Part shown: positions 8,438-17,463 of the stretch, one piece after another
How positions within the stretch are numbered: the stretch's first letter is position 1
Layout: the number at the start of each line of letters is the position of its first letter
NCBI RefSeq assembly: GCF_016735515.1
Contig: NZ_JAERQZ010000001.1
Location: 62,001 to 126,000 of the forward strand
DNA length: 64,000 bases
Source: Piscinibacter sp. HJYY11
GTDB lineage: Bacteria > Pseudomonadota > Gammaproteobacteria > Burkholderiales > Burkholderiaceae_C
Direction of reading: 5' to 3'
Notes under the pieces: model-generated
What the model saw: the letters and a program-made list of their open reading frames with translations, nothing else
Told to the model about the DNA's origin: nothing
Database searches by the model: none
Translations under genes and position numbers: made by a program

Positions 8438-8704
8438 TCACTTGGCGGCGTTGCGGCGAGAACGCGCCCAGTCGTCGATGTCGTGCTCGTACCAGCCGAC
8501 GGCACGTGTGGACAGCACGACCTGCTGCGGGAAGCGCTTTTTCTTGATGAGCAGATAGATGGTGGACTTGCCCAGGCCCGTCCTCGTCTTGACCGCCGGC
8601 AGTCGCAGGATGTTGCTGTGGGGGACGGGCCGCGGTGGGCCGTCGGACCGGGCAATTGCAACGCCATCGCCTTCGCGGCGCGAACCGAGACCGTGGTGTT
8701 TCAC
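8438..8704 (-). CDS. AlpA-family DNA-binding regulator
   Basis: The 88-residue protein has a C-terminal winged-helix MerR/AlpA fold: ILRLPAVKTRTGLGKSTIYL (about residues 33-52), then KKRFPQQVVLSTRAVGW and the closing EHDIDDWARSR. AlpA-type proteins control integrase or excisionase genes of phages and islands. No integrase lies beside it, so it may be a relic of an integrated element, in line with the accessory character of the first 9 kb. The N-terminal 30 residues are unusually basic. Confidence 0.85.
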   Translation of the reverse strand: MKHHGLGSRREGDGVAIARSDGPPRPVPHSNILRLPAVKTRTGLGKSTIYLLIKKKRFPQQVVLSTRAVGWYEHDIDDWARSRRNAAK

Positions 8705-8923
8705 GAAAGGCCTCCAATGGATGAGAAGGAGAGCCCATTGAAGCAGTCCTCTGGTGTCACGGGCTGCTGAATTCCAGGCGAATTAAGACTCGGACTTGCA
8801 GAGGCTGAGTCGGAACATGAGCGGTGTCGCTGTCCTGAAAGGCTAAGCGCAACGGCCTTCAATCGGAGGTTCTCCCGGCCTCTGATTCGTTGACGGCTCG
8901 CTCCGCGAGTCACTGGCCTCGAT

Positions 8924-9295
8924 TCAGTTCGGGACGCGCACGCGACTCAGCCACTTTTCGATGGCGGCGACCGTCTTAGGGCCCAAGCCCGGCGTGCCGC
9001 TGTTGAGGGATCCTTCGGCCAGCGCGCTTGCCACTCCATGCTGACTGCTAAATCCGAGCGCCAGCAACGCTCTGGCGGTTCGATGCGGCAGCCCGTTGAG
9101 CCAGTCAGAGTTGCCAGTGTCGATGCGTGGATCATGTGATCGGGCCAGCAGCGTTCCGGCGACGTGCATGGAACAGCGCAGCTCGATGGCCACCTCGCGA
9201 ACCGTCATCCCGCTCGCCCGAAGTGCCTCGGCTCTCTTCTGCCGCTCGAGGATCTCCGACGAGTTCGAAGACAGGTGCGGAGTCTGCTGTGCCAT
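8924..9295 (-). CDS. Small protein with HTH-like N-terminus and helix-hairpin-helix C-terminus
   Basis: From ATG 9295 (an in-frame TTG at 9304 is possible) the frame gives about 123 residues. Residues 15-50 look like a helix-turn-helix (ALRASGMTVREVAIELRCSM). The last 50 resemble the helix-hairpin-helix of RNA polymerase alpha C-terminal domains (RTARALLALGFSSQHGVASA then GLGPKTVAAIEKWL). This suggests nonspecific or structure-specific DNA binding. No partner gene is obvious. It diverges from vgrG with about 170 bases between starts. The exact function is unknown. Confidence 0.6.
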   Translation of the reverse strand: MAQQTPHLSSNSSEILERQKRAEALRASGMTVREVAIELRCSMHVAGTLLARSHDPRIDTGNSDWLNGLPHRTARALLALGFSSQHGVASALAEGSLNSGTPGLGPKTVAAIEKWLSRVRVPN

Positions 9296-9463
9296 CTGCT
9301 GCAAAGTGCCTGGTCAGGATCGCGGGCGATGCTAATCGAACGCGAAACCCCCTCGCAACCGCACCCCCTTAGGTGGGGATCGGTGTAAGCGCCTGTTGCA
9401 ACCGCTTGCCGCGCGGGCAACTGCCTCCAAAATCGCGCCCCTAGCAAGGGACGTATAAAAAGC

Positions 9464-12400
9464 ATGATGGACCGACTCAGCGACGCCATGAGCGGCGCCG
9501 CAGGACGCATGCTCAGTGGCTTCGACAGCGCACTGAGCGCACTGCTCGCAAGCTGGACCAGCGCACAACGCCTCTACAACCTCGAAGGTGCGGCCCCGGT
9601 CAGTGACCTGATGGTCGAGCGCTTCAGCGTGGTCGACACCATCAGCGAGCCCTTCCAGCTGCAGCTGCACACCCTGTGCGTGCACAACCGCACTCCGCTG
9701 CAAGCGCTGCTCGGCCAGCGCATCACCCTGCTGAGCACCCTGGCCGATGGCAGCCGCCACCGCCGCAGCGGCCTCGTCTTCGAGGCCCGTGATGCGGGCG
9801 CCGACGGTGGCCTCGTGCGCCACCAGTTGCTGATCCAGCCGTGGCTCGCCCTGCTCGGCCACACGCGCAACAGCCGCGTGTGGCAAGACAAGACCATCGT
9901 CCAGATCCTCGACGACGTGCTCGGCGCCGACGCCTACAAGGCCCACGCCGCCTGGCAATGGGGCGAGACCGATGCCGAGGGCAACACCGAAGACCTCGCC
10001 GCCTTCGTCGCCCAAGGCCTCAATGGCGGCGTGCGCGCCTACTGCGTGCAATACCGCGAGAGCGACCTCGCCTTCCTGCAGCGCCTGCTGGCCGAAGAAG
10101 GCCTCGGCTGGCGCGTGGAAGAAGCCGACGACGCACCAAGCGGCCACCGCATCGTCTTCTTCGCCGACAGCGCCCGCTGGCCCGAGAACACCACCTCGCG
10201 CAGCGCGCTCGGTGGTGCCGGCATCCGATTCCACCGCGGCTCGGCCGCCGAAGAGCAAGACGCCATCCAGAGCTTCGGCGGGTGGCGCCAGCTCACGCCG
10301 GCCGCGAGTGCCGTGCTGCAGTGGGACTACCAGGCCAAGCGCGCGATCGCCGCCGAGTCCCCCACTGCCTACGACTACACCAGCGAGTCGATGCGCGACA
10401 TGGCGCCGTGGCTGCAGCAGTACGAGCCCATCGGCGCCACCGCCGACACCGGCACCTGCAGCAGCGCCGAGCTGCAGCACCGCGCCACCTGCCGCCAGCA
10501 GGCCCACGAAGCACGCCACAAGACCTGGCTCGGCCGCAGCACCGTGCGCAGCCTGCGCGCCGGCGAGCACTTCGGCCTCACGCAGAGCACGCTGGATGCG
10601 CTCTCGGAGCTGCAAAGCGCCGCCGATCGCGAGTTCTGTGTGCGCAGCGTGCATGCCCTGGGCGTCAACAACCTGCCCAAGGAGCTGAGCAAGCGCCTGA
10701 TGCAGCAGCCGGCATCCGACCCCTTCGCCGAACTCGATGGCGAGCCTGCCAGCACGCTGTCAGAGAGCCTGGAGCACGACCCGGCCCTGAGCCGCAAGGC
10801 CGCCGAGCTCGGCTACGCCAACCGCTTCGAAGCCCTGCGCCGCCTCATCCCCTGGCGGCCGCTGCCGCCCACCACCCGCACTGCCCTCGGGGCCCAGACC
10901 GCGATCGTCGTCGGCCCCGGCGGCGCCACCAGCCCGAACGGTGCCGACGAGCTCTACACCGATGCGCTCGGCCGCATCCGGGTGCAGTTCCATTGGCAAT
11001 CGGCCCCAGGCGCCGATGCCCGGCCCGACAACCGCAGCAGCTGCTGGGTGCGCGTCGCGCAGCGCTGGGCGGGTGCCGGGATGGGCTGGCAGCACATCCC
11101 GCGCATCGGCCAGGAAGTGCTGCTCGACTTCATCGAGGGCGACATCGAGCGCCCCATCGTGCTCGGAAGCCTCTACAACGGCCGCGGCGAAGCCGGCCTG
11201 CCGCCGACGCCCGGTGGTGCGGCGGCTGAAGCCGACACCAGCGCCTACAAGTCCAGCCACAACCACGGCCCGAGCGCCCAGGGCAACCTCGTCGGCGGGG
11301 GCTCAGGCGGCCATAGCCCGGCCTGGCACGGCGGCGCCCCCGGCCCGGCCGGCAAGGACGCGGCCGCGCAGAACAACACCGCTGCGCTCAGCGGCTTCAA
11401 GAGCAAGGAGTTCGGCGGAGAGGGCTTCAACCAGCTGGTCTTCGACGACACCCCCGGCGAGCTGCGGGTGCAGCTCGCCACCACGCAGCACGCCACCCAG
11501 CTCAACCTCGGCCACCTGATCCACCAGGCCGACAACCACCGCGGCCACTACCGCGGCCGAGGCTTCGAACTGAGGACCGACGCGTATGGCGCCGTGCGCG
11601 CCACCAACGGCTTGCTGATCACGACATTCGGCACCCGCGAGGCCGACCCCGCCGGCGACAACGCCCCCGGCATGGCGCTCCTGAAGCAAGCCGCAACGCT
11701 GGCCGACACGTTCAGCAAGGCAGCGAAGACTCATCAGACCACTGCGCTGGCGAGCGCCATTGGCGCGATGCGGGCGAATCAAAGCAGCTTGGCAGACCAG
11801 CTCGCACCGATGAAGGCCTTGCACCAGTCGGTGAGTGGCATGGTGAGCGCTGCGTCGCTGGAGCAGGCCATCACCGATGCCAGCAACAAGGCGACGCAGG
11901 CCAGCGACGGCAAACTGCCGCACACCACCGACCCGATCGTCGCGATCACGGCAAAGGCCGGGCTTGCGACCGTAGCTGGCCAAGACATTCAGGTGGCCAG
12001 TGGAGAAGTGATCAGCTGGCAGGCGGGACAGGACATTCATCTCGGCAGTGGCCAGCAGATGCGTGTACACACCGGCCAGAGCATCGGCATCCTCGCCGGC
12101 GCGGTGCAGGCAGGCCAGGGCGCCAAAGGCACCGGCCTGACCCTGATCGCCGGAAAGGGCCCTGTGCAGATGCAGGCGCAGGCCGATCAAGCCGAAGTCG
12201 CCGCCAAGAATCTCGTCAACATCCAGACCGCCAATGCCCACATCGATTGGGCGGCGGCGAAGAAGATCACCCTGACCACGTCAGGTGGCGCGCAGATTGT
12301 TCTCAGTGGTGAGGGGATCACTGTGCAGTGTCCCGGGAAGATCACCGTCAAGGCAGCGAGCAAGAGCTTCGTTGGAGGAGCGAAAGAAGACTACGTGCTG

Positions 12401-12559
12401 CCAGTGATGCCCAAGGATGACATCTCGTGGGTCAACCTCGAAGGCCGCTACGAAGATGCCTGGAACACCGCTTGGCCGCTCGATGGCCTGAAGGTCGACA
12501 TCAATGGCAGCACGGTGGCCAAGTCAGTCACCGTCGACATGACGCAGGAGATTGCCTGA
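9464..12559 (+). CDS. vgrG: Type VI secretion tip protein VgrG with DUF2345 extension
   Basis: The 1031-residue protein builds the trimeric spike of the T6SS. The gp27-like hub domain spans about residues 25-400 (ERFSVVDTISEPFQLQLHTL, GLGWRVEE). The gp5-like OB fold follows near 490-575 (LYTDALGRIRVQFHW, EGDIERPIVLGSLYNGRGE). A DUF2345-type beta-helix extension occupies roughly 640-1000, rich in repeated strands (AGQDIQVASGEVISWQAGQD). Upstream AAGGGACG serves as a ribosome binding site. The end overlaps the next gene by ATGA, so the cargo gene is translationally coupled. No other T6SS structural genes are in the window, so this is an orphan vgrG cargo island. Confidence 0.96.
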   Translation: MMDRLSDAMSGAAGRMLSGFDSALSALLASWTSAQRLYNLEGAAPVSDLMVERFSVVDTISEPFQLQLHTLCVHNRTPLQALLGQRITLLSTLADGSRHRRSGLVFEARDAGADGGLVRHQLLIQPWLALLGHTRNSRVWQDKTIVQILDDVLGADAYKAHAAWQWGETDAEGNTEDLAAFVAQGLNGGVRAYCVQYRESDLAFLQRLLAEEGLGWRVEEADDAPSGHRIVFFADSARWPENTTSRSALGGAGIRFHRGSAAEEQDAIQSFGGWRQLTPAASAVLQWDYQAKRAIAAESPTAYDYTSESMRDMAPWLQQYEPIGATADTGTCSSAELQHRATCRQQAHEARHKTWLGRSTVRSLRAGEHFGLTQSTLDALSELQSAADREFCVRSVHALGVNNLPKELSKRLMQQPASDPFAELDGEPASTLSESLEHDPALSRKAAELGYANRFEALRRLIPWRPLPPTTRTALGAQTAIVVGPGGATSPNGADELYTDALGRIRVQFHWQSAPGADARPDNRSSCWVRVAQRWAGAGMGWQHIPRIGQEVLLDFIEGDIERPIVLGSLYNGRGEAGLPPTPGGAAAEADTSAYKSSHNHGPSAQGNLVGGGSGGHSPAWHGGAPGPAGKDAAAQNNTAALSGFKSKEFGGEGFNQLVFDDTPGELRVQLATTQHATQLNLGHLIHQADNHRGHYRGRGFELRTDAYGAVRATNGLLITTFGTREADPAGDNAPGMALLKQAATLADTFSKAAKTHQTTALASAIGAMRANQSSLADQLAPMKALHQSVSGMVSAASLEQAITDASNKATQASDGKLPHTTDPIVAITAKAGLATVAGQDIQVASGEVISWQAGQDIHLGSGQQMRVHTGQSIGILAGAVQAGQGAKGTGLTLIAGKGPVQMQAQADQAEVAAKNLVNIQTANAHIDWAAAKKITLTTSGGAQIVLSGEGITVQCPGKITVKAASKSFVGGAKEDYVLPVMPKDDISWVNLEGRYEDAWNTAWPLDGLKVDINGSTVAKSVTVDMTQEIA

Positions 12560-13800
12560 TGGCTGAGCCTCAGTTCGGGCGCCAGGTGCTGGCGCCAGAT
12601 GATGGATCGGTGCTGGTCACGGCACAGCCGACCGTCAGTGAAAAAGAAATCCACGACGATCGTCAACTGATCAAGCAGCGTCTCGACGCCGCTTACTTGA
12701 ACCTCACTGATCGCATGGCTCCGTTCCAGAAGGAATGGGATGCAGGGCCGCTCACCGCCTTGATCACCAGCGTGCGCGCCGGTGCCGCGGCCGGTGCGTC
12801 TGAGTGGGGCGATGACTTCGCCGAGATGTTCAGCAAGGAGATGTGGACCAACCTCGGCGTGAAGATCAAGGACCTGGCCGGCAGCGCTCTTGATGCGGCG
12901 GGCAACTACAGCAAGGGCGTCTACAACGACATCGCAGCCAGCACCGAAGCGGCCGCAAGGCGTGCCGGCAAGGTACTGGAGAACCCCGACAAGACCATCT
13001 ACAACTGGGGCTGGTGGCAGCGCAACGTCGAAGAAGCGGCCGACGAGGCCCAGAAGGCACTCACGCAGAAGGTCGACGGTTATGTGCAGTCTGCTCAGGC
13101 CACGGCGCACACGCTCTCCGAGGCGGCCAAGAAGGCGCAAAAGGCGTACAAGCACCGTGAGGCCATCCTTGGCCTGCCTGAGCTCCTGGTGAAGGGAGAT
13201 CCCAAGCCCGTGCAGGCGTTTGTCGACACGGTGCTGATGGACATCGACCCACAGCTCGCCAAGGAGATCAAGAATGATCCGAACTTCTACATGGTGCTGG
13301 AGCTGATCGCGGATCACGACAGCATCCTTGCCTACCTCGCCTACGTCGGTCTGATGATCGAGGCGATCCCGCCGAACTTCTTGGGCTATGCCGCCGCGAA
13401 AGGTGGTGTCTACCTGCTCATCGAGCTGGTGCTGCTACTCGTGACAGCGATTCTGTCCGCAGGGGCAGCAGCTGCGGCACGCGTGGCGTCGTTGGTCGCA
13501 CGCCTGGCTGCCAGCAGCGCAAAACTGGCCAACGCCGCCAAAAAGATCGAGCGCGCAAAGGAAGCTATTGACGCTCTGATTCGCGCCGTCGAGAACTTCT
13601 ACCAGGCCGCAACCGACCTGCGAGCCCTGGGCGACAAGCTTCGGAGGGCCCGCCAACGCGGAGTCGTCTTGCGGGGGAACACGAAGACAACGGTCGCGGC
13701 GCGGAAGCAAGCCATCAAACGCGATCGGCAATGCCAAATCTGCGGAAGCGCACAACACACGACACCCCGCCATGAACTCGGAAACGTTGTCTACAGGTAG
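12559..13800 (+). CDS. T6SS cargo protein: membrane-segment adaptor/effector with C-terminal zinc-knuckle
   Basis: ATG 12559 overlaps the vgrG stop; the protein has 413 residues. The first 270 residues are largely helical and soluble (WDAGPLTALITSVRAGAAAG, WGWWQRNVEEAADEAQ). A hydrophobic stretch near 275-310 (YLLIELVLLLVTAILSAGAA) could cross a membrane. An alanine-rich coiled segment follows, and the end carries a CxxC knuckle (RDRQCQICGS near residue 390) with a following histidine. Comparable vgrG-linked proteins carry a toxin domain fused at the end. Here the frame stops and the nuclease is a separate gene 18 bases on. It may deliver that nuclease as an adaptor or be a pore-forming effector by itself. 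Confidence 0.65.
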   Translation: MAEPQFGRQVLAPDDGSVLVTAQPTVSEKEIHDDRQLIKQRLDAAYLNLTDRMAPFQKEWDAGPLTALITSVRAGAAAGASEWGDDFAEMFSKEMWTNLGVKIKDLAGSALDAAGNYSKGVYNDIAASTEAAARRAGKVLENPDKTIYNWGWWQRNVEEAADEAQKALTQKVDGYVQSAQATAHTLSEAAKKAQKAYKHREAILGLPELLVKGDPKPVQAFVDTVLMDIDPQLAKEIKNDPNFYMVLELIADHDSILAYLAYVGLMIEAIPPNFLGYAAAKGGVYLLIELVLLLVTAILSAGAAAAARVASLVARLAASSAKLANAAKKIERAKEAIDALIRAVENFYQAATDLRALGDKLRRARQRGVVLRGNTKTTVAARKQAIKRDRQCQICGSAQHTTPRHELGNVVYR

Positions 13801-13818
13801 CACAGGGAGGAACGGTTC

Positions 13819-14523
13819 ATGATCGGAAGCGTTGTCAAGGGAACCACCTATCTCAAGGACCTCAAGCTTGAGATCCTCAAGGTCCCGAGCCATCCTCGGC
13901 ACCATGGCGTCAAGATGCAGGCGCACCATCTGGTGTCACAGGAAGGGGTTCGGATCTCCGGCCTGGGCGCCAAGCTTGTCTCCATGGGCTACAACATCGA
14001 CCATGTGAAAAACCTCGCCTTCTTGCCGTGCACGTTGCAGGGTGCTTGCCACCTGGGAATACAGCCGCATCGAGGTGACCACACGGCCAAGAGCGATCGA
14101 CCCACATTGAAGGTATTCAATCTCAGTGAGGACGATTACGACGATGACGATGACCACCCCGAGAGCTATCACGTCCACGTCGCCAAGCTGCTTGCCGCGA
14201 CGGTTCGCCGGCTGAAGCGAGAGTGCGACGGTGACCCGGACATGAGCAGCAAGTTTCGGAAGGGGATCAACGGCTTGAGCAAGAGCATTCTCGAGACGCT
14301 CAGCGATGAACCGTCCGAGCTTCGCTTGACCAGCATCGCCGAGTACTTCAAGCGCGGAGTGAAGATCGGATGCTCAGGTGCCGACAGCGTGGGTGACCAC
14401 AAGCATTCAACGGCGTGCCAAGTCGGAAGAAACCATCTGAAGGGCCGCCGAGCAACGGGTCAGAAAGACGAAGGCATCAAGTATCAAAGCAGCGAACACT
14501 ACGTACCCAAACCCAGCCAGTAA
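13819..14523 (+). CDS. AHH-family nuclease, predicted T6SS toxin
   Basis: ATG 13819 has a strong ribosome binding site (AGGGAGG) and gives 234 residues. The AHH signature (MQAHHLVSQEG) is near residue 33, followed by NIDHVKNLAFLP, HRGDHTAKSDRP and YHVHVAKLL. This is the order of conserved positions in AHH toxins of the HNH/Endonuclease VII superfamily. DNA cleavage in a rival cell is the expected activity. An acidic run (DDYDDDDDHPE) sits between the motif and the last histidine block. The domain normally sits at the C-terminus of a larger effector; here it is an independent cistron between the putative carrier and the immunity gene. Confidence 0.82.
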   Translation: MIGSVVKGTTYLKDLKLEILKVPSHPRHHGVKMQAHHLVSQEGVRISGLGAKLVSMGYNIDHVKNLAFLPCTLQGACHLGIQPHRGDHTAKSDRPTLKVFNLSEDDYDDDDDHPESYHVHVAKLLAATVRRLKRECDGDPDMSSKFRKGINGLSKSILETLSDEPSELRLTSIAEYFKRGVKIGCSGADSVGDHKHSTACQVGRNHLKGRRATGQKDEGIKYQSSEHYVPKPSQ

Positions 14524-14528
14524 CGCTC

Positions 14529-15155
14529 ATGCTTGACGACGAATACTATGTGGTGACGCGTCCGCGTCAGGATGATCAGCGGCACGATCTCCTTCCCACA
14601 CTCGGCCCCGACGAAGACACCGCGGATCTCGAGTACCGTGACGAGGCATTGCCGCTAGGACACAAGCCGCTGATCTTTATCAACGCGTTGAAAGAGTCGC
14701 GGCAAAGAAAGGGCATGACAACAGTCAAGTCACCACCCTCTGTACTCTTCGACGGAGACAACCCGCTGGTCCGTGGCACTGTGCGGGAAAAGCTGTTGGC
14801 TCTGGACATTCAAGACCTTGTGCTTCAGCCAGCCATCTTCATTGACGACTGGGACACTTGGCATGAGGACTACTGGTTCCTCACCTTTCTTGAGACGCAT
14901 CGCTATTGGGATGTGAACAAGTCACGGCTCGGCCGCGGGGTTCCTGTCGGCAGCGACACGCTGCAGACCGTCTATGACTTCGCTCTCGACGAAAAACGTC
15001 TAAGCGAAATTCCTTTGAAGGATCGCCTGCTGTTCCAGATGGACAGCTTGCCTAGCGTTGTGGTTGCACATCGCTCGGTTGCGGGATTCTTCAGAGGTGA
15101 TGGCAACAACGGTGCGTTGGTCATCCCGATCCGGGACTATCCCAATCGGCCTTGA
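14529..15155 (+). CDS. Imm11/DUF1629-like immunity protein
   Basis: The start ATG 14529 lies five bases after the nuclease stop; the product has 208 residues. It has no signal peptide, which fits an immunity protein acting on a cytoplasmic nuclease. Its layout resembles the Imm11 (DUF1629) group: FLTFLETHRYWDVNKS in the middle, KDRLLFQMDSLPSVVVAHRS near 155-180, and the end VIPIRDYPNRP. Position directly after a toxin gene is the main evidence. The codon usage of this gene and the nuclease is less GC-rich than vgrG, consistent with cargo exchange. Confidence 0.7.
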   Translation: MLDDEYYVVTRPRQDDQRHDLLPTLGPDEDTADLEYRDEALPLGHKPLIFINALKESRQRKGMTTVKSPPSVLFDGDNPLVRGTVREKLLALDIQDLVLQPAIFIDDWDTWHEDYWFLTFLETHRYWDVNKSRLGRGVPVGSDTLQTVYDFALDEKRLSEIPLKDRLLFQMDSLPSVVVAHRSVAGFFRGDGNNGALVIPIRDYPNRP

Positions 15156-15300
15156 TGAGGCGCAGTCCTGGCCGTCGACGGTTCCTGCAATGCGTGTCTG
15201 CGAAGACGGAGCGAGTGTCGTGCCGTCGGGCGACGAGCCAAATCGGGTTTGAGCGAAGGTCTGCCGATGATGGGGGCTTGGTCGTCTGGAATCTGCCCGC

Positions 15301-17406
15301 CTAGTCCCACATCGCTCTCAGCTTGGCGCCCACATCGATCGGGGATGCTGCAACTGGAATGCGAGGGTCGCCGCGAACCGACACTGGCGTGACTTGCTCG
15401 AAAAGTCGGGCTACCTTGCCGGGTATGAACCGCGTCAGTGTCGCGTTGATGTAGCTGTCACCGCCTCGGCGCTGTTGCCGCACGTAGAAGCGCTGCGGCG
15501 TGATCAAGGCCAAATGGTGCTTGGCACGCGTCATGGCCACGTACATCAGGCGCCGCTCCTCTTCGATGTCTTCCTCGCGGCCGGTGGCCATGTCCGAAGG
15601 CATGCAGCCATCGACGACGTTGAGCACGTAGACCGCGTTCCACTCCTGCCCCTTGGCTGAATGGATGGTGGAGAGGATCAGGTAGTCCTCGTCGAGGTGC
15701 GGAGCGCCAGACTCATCGCTGCTGGCTTCTGGCGGGTCCAGCGTCAGCTCGGTGAGGAAGCGCTCCCGGCTGCCGTAACCCTGCGCGATGCGCGCCATCT
15801 GCTCCAGGTCGGCCAGGCGCACTTCCGCGTCATCGTGGAGGCGTTCCAGGTGCGGCTGGTACCACTCGATCGCGCGTTCGAGATCGGCCGGCCATTCGCT
15901 TTCCCTGCTCAGGCTGGCGACCAATGCGGCGAGCTTGGACCAGTCCTCCGCGGCAGCCTTTGGTGGCGTGAAGCCTTCAATGGCCGTCAGCGGATCGGCC
16001 TGGCGCTCCATCTCGTCCAGGAGCTTGCCTGCACTGACCGGTCCGAAGCCGGGCAGCAACTGCGAGACGCGGAACCCGGCGAGGCGGCCGCGGGGGTTCT
16101 GAGCCCACCGCAGGATGCTCAGCACGTCCTTGATGTGCGTGCTCTCGAGGAACTTGAGCCCACCGAACTTGCGGAACGGGATGTTGCGGCGGGTCAGCTC
16201 GAGCTCGAGGGGAGCGCTGTGGCTCGAGGTCCTGAACAGGACGGCCTGTTTGATCAGGCGGATGCCTTCTTCGCGTTTTCGCAGTACCTGATCTGCGACC
16301 CACTGTGCCTGGCTCGCCTCGTCGGGCATCGCCGTGATGCGTGGCAGCTCGCTGGAGGGCTGGTTCGACCAGAGGTCCTTGGTGTGGCGCTTCTTCGCCA
16401 GGCCGATGACGGCATTGGAGGCCGCCAGGATCGGCTGCGTGGAGCGGTAGTTCTGCTCCAGCGCCACGATGCGTGCCGGTGGGTTAAACTGGTCCGGGAA
16501 GTCGAGGATGTTGCCGACGTCGGCGGCGCGGAACGAGTAGATGGCCTGTGCGTCATCCCCTACCACCGTGAGGTTCTCGCCCTGTGGCTTCAGCCCCAGC
16601 ACGATGGAGCCTTGCAGGCGGTTCGTGTCCTGGTACTCGTCGATCAGCACGTGGTCGAAGCGTTTCCGCACGTCTTCCGCGATACCCGCATCCGCCATCA
16701 TGTGTGACCAGTAGAGGAGCAGGTCGTCGTAGTCGAGCACCTGCTGCTGGTGCTTGGCCTGCGCATAGGCCTTGAACAACTTCTTCAGTCCATCGTGAGC
16801 GGCGAAGCACCACGGGTAGTGGGTCTGGAGCACCTGATCCAGGCGCGACTGGCTGTTCACAACCCGCGAGTAGATCGCGAGGCAGCTTCCCTTGAGGGGG
16901 AATCGCTCGACGGTCTCGGCCAGACCGAGCTCCTGCCGCACCATGCCCATCAGGTCTTCGGCATCCGAGCGGTCGAGGATCGTGAAGTTGGGCGCGAGGC
17001 CGATCCGGTCGGCGTAGTCGCGCAGCAGGCGCGCCCCGACGCTGTGGAAGGTGCCGCACCACGGGAAATGCGGCGGGGCCTGGGTCGTCGCATACCCGAG
17101 GAGCCGATGCAGCATCCGACCGACGCGCTGCTCCATCTCTCCGGCGGCGCGGCGGGCGAAGGTGAGCAAGAGGATGCGGTGCGGGTCCGCGCCGGTCTGC
17201 ACAAGCCGCGCGACCCGGCTGGCCAGCGTCTTGGTCTTGCCTGTCCCTGCGCCGGCAATGACCAGCAGCGGACCGCGCGGCGCGTCCTCAAGCAATCCGT
17301 GTTCGACAGCAGCACGTTGCTGGTCGTTGAGGTCCGCGAACACGTCTTTCGCCGTACCAGGTTTGGCTGACGGCGATGGTTCGGGGAATGCGTTGGGCTC
17401 GCCCAT
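15301..17406 (-). CDS. UvrD/PcrA-like superfamily I DNA helicase
   Basis: The 701-residue enzyme carries all SF1A motifs in order: DLNDQQRAAVEHG (Q motif), VIAGAGTGKTKTLASR (motif I), GTFHSVGARLLR (Ia/Ib), LIDEYQDTNRLQ (II), VVGDDAQAIYSFRAAD (III), LEQNYRST (IV), ILSTIHSAKGQEWNAVYV (V) and EERRLMYVAMTRAK (VI). It should translocate 3'-5' on single-stranded DNA. It is slightly shorter than UvrD and lacks an extended C-terminal tail. Its promoter contains a LexA-type box shared with the divergent DUF72 gene, and a TATGAT -10 candidate at 17425-17430 (minus) lies against that box, so SOS control is likely. Confidence 0.93.
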   Translation of the reverse strand: MGEPNAFPEPSPSAKPGTAKDVFADLNDQQRAAVEHGLLEDAPRGPLLVIAGAGTGKTKTLASRVARLVQTGADPHRILLLTFARRAAGEMEQRVGRMLHRLLGYATTQAPPHFPWCGTFHSVGARLLRDYADRIGLAPNFTILDRSDAEDLMGMVRQELGLAETVERFPLKGSCLAIYSRVVNSQSRLDQVLQTHYPWCFAAHDGLKKLFKAYAQAKHQQQVLDYDDLLLYWSHMMADAGIAEDVRKRFDHVLIDEYQDTNRLQGSIVLGLKPQGENLTVVGDDAQAIYSFRAADVGNILDFPDQFNPPARIVALEQNYRSTQPILAASNAVIGLAKKRHTKDLWSNQPSSELPRITAMPDEASQAQWVADQVLRKREEGIRLIKQAVLFRTSSHSAPLELELTRRNIPFRKFGGLKFLESTHIKDVLSILRWAQNPRGRLAGFRVSQLLPGFGPVSAGKLLDEMERQADPLTAIEGFTPPKAAAEDWSKLAALVASLSRESEWPADLERAIEWYQPHLERLHDDAEVRLADLEQMARIAQGYGSRERFLTELTLDPPEASSDESGAPHLDEDYLILSTIHSAKGQEWNAVYVLNVVDGCMPSDMATGREEDIEEERRLMYVAMTRAKHHLALITPQRFYVRQQRRGGDSYINATLTRFIPGKVARLFEQVTPVSVRGDPRIPVAASPIDVGAKLRAMWD

Positions 17407-17432
17407 GGCTGGATCTCGGGCCGGATCATATA

Positions 17433-17448
17433 CTGTATGAATCTACAG
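17433..17448. promoter_or_regulatory. LexA/SOS box between helicase and DUF72 gene
   Basis: The sequence CTGTATGAATCTACAG is a perfect CTGT-N8-ACAG LexA site. A TATACT -10 candidate (17429-17434, plus) and a TATGAT -10 candidate (17425-17430, minus) overlap or abut it, so one bound repressor could silence both divergent genes. An ATG inside the box (17437) argues that the DUF72 start lies further downstream. Confidence 0.75.
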
Positions 17449-17463
17449 CTAATGGCGTTTCCT

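Noticed and set aside
8438..9295. A prophage
   Set aside because: Only an AlpA-type regulator and a small DNA-binding protein are present; no integrase, structural or lysis genes and no attachment repeats were seen.
13690..13830. A frameshift joining the carrier protein and the AHH nuclease into one ORF
   Set aside because: The nuclease has its own AGGGAGG ribosome binding site and ATG, and the carrier ends in a complete CxxC tail. Kept as an alternative only.
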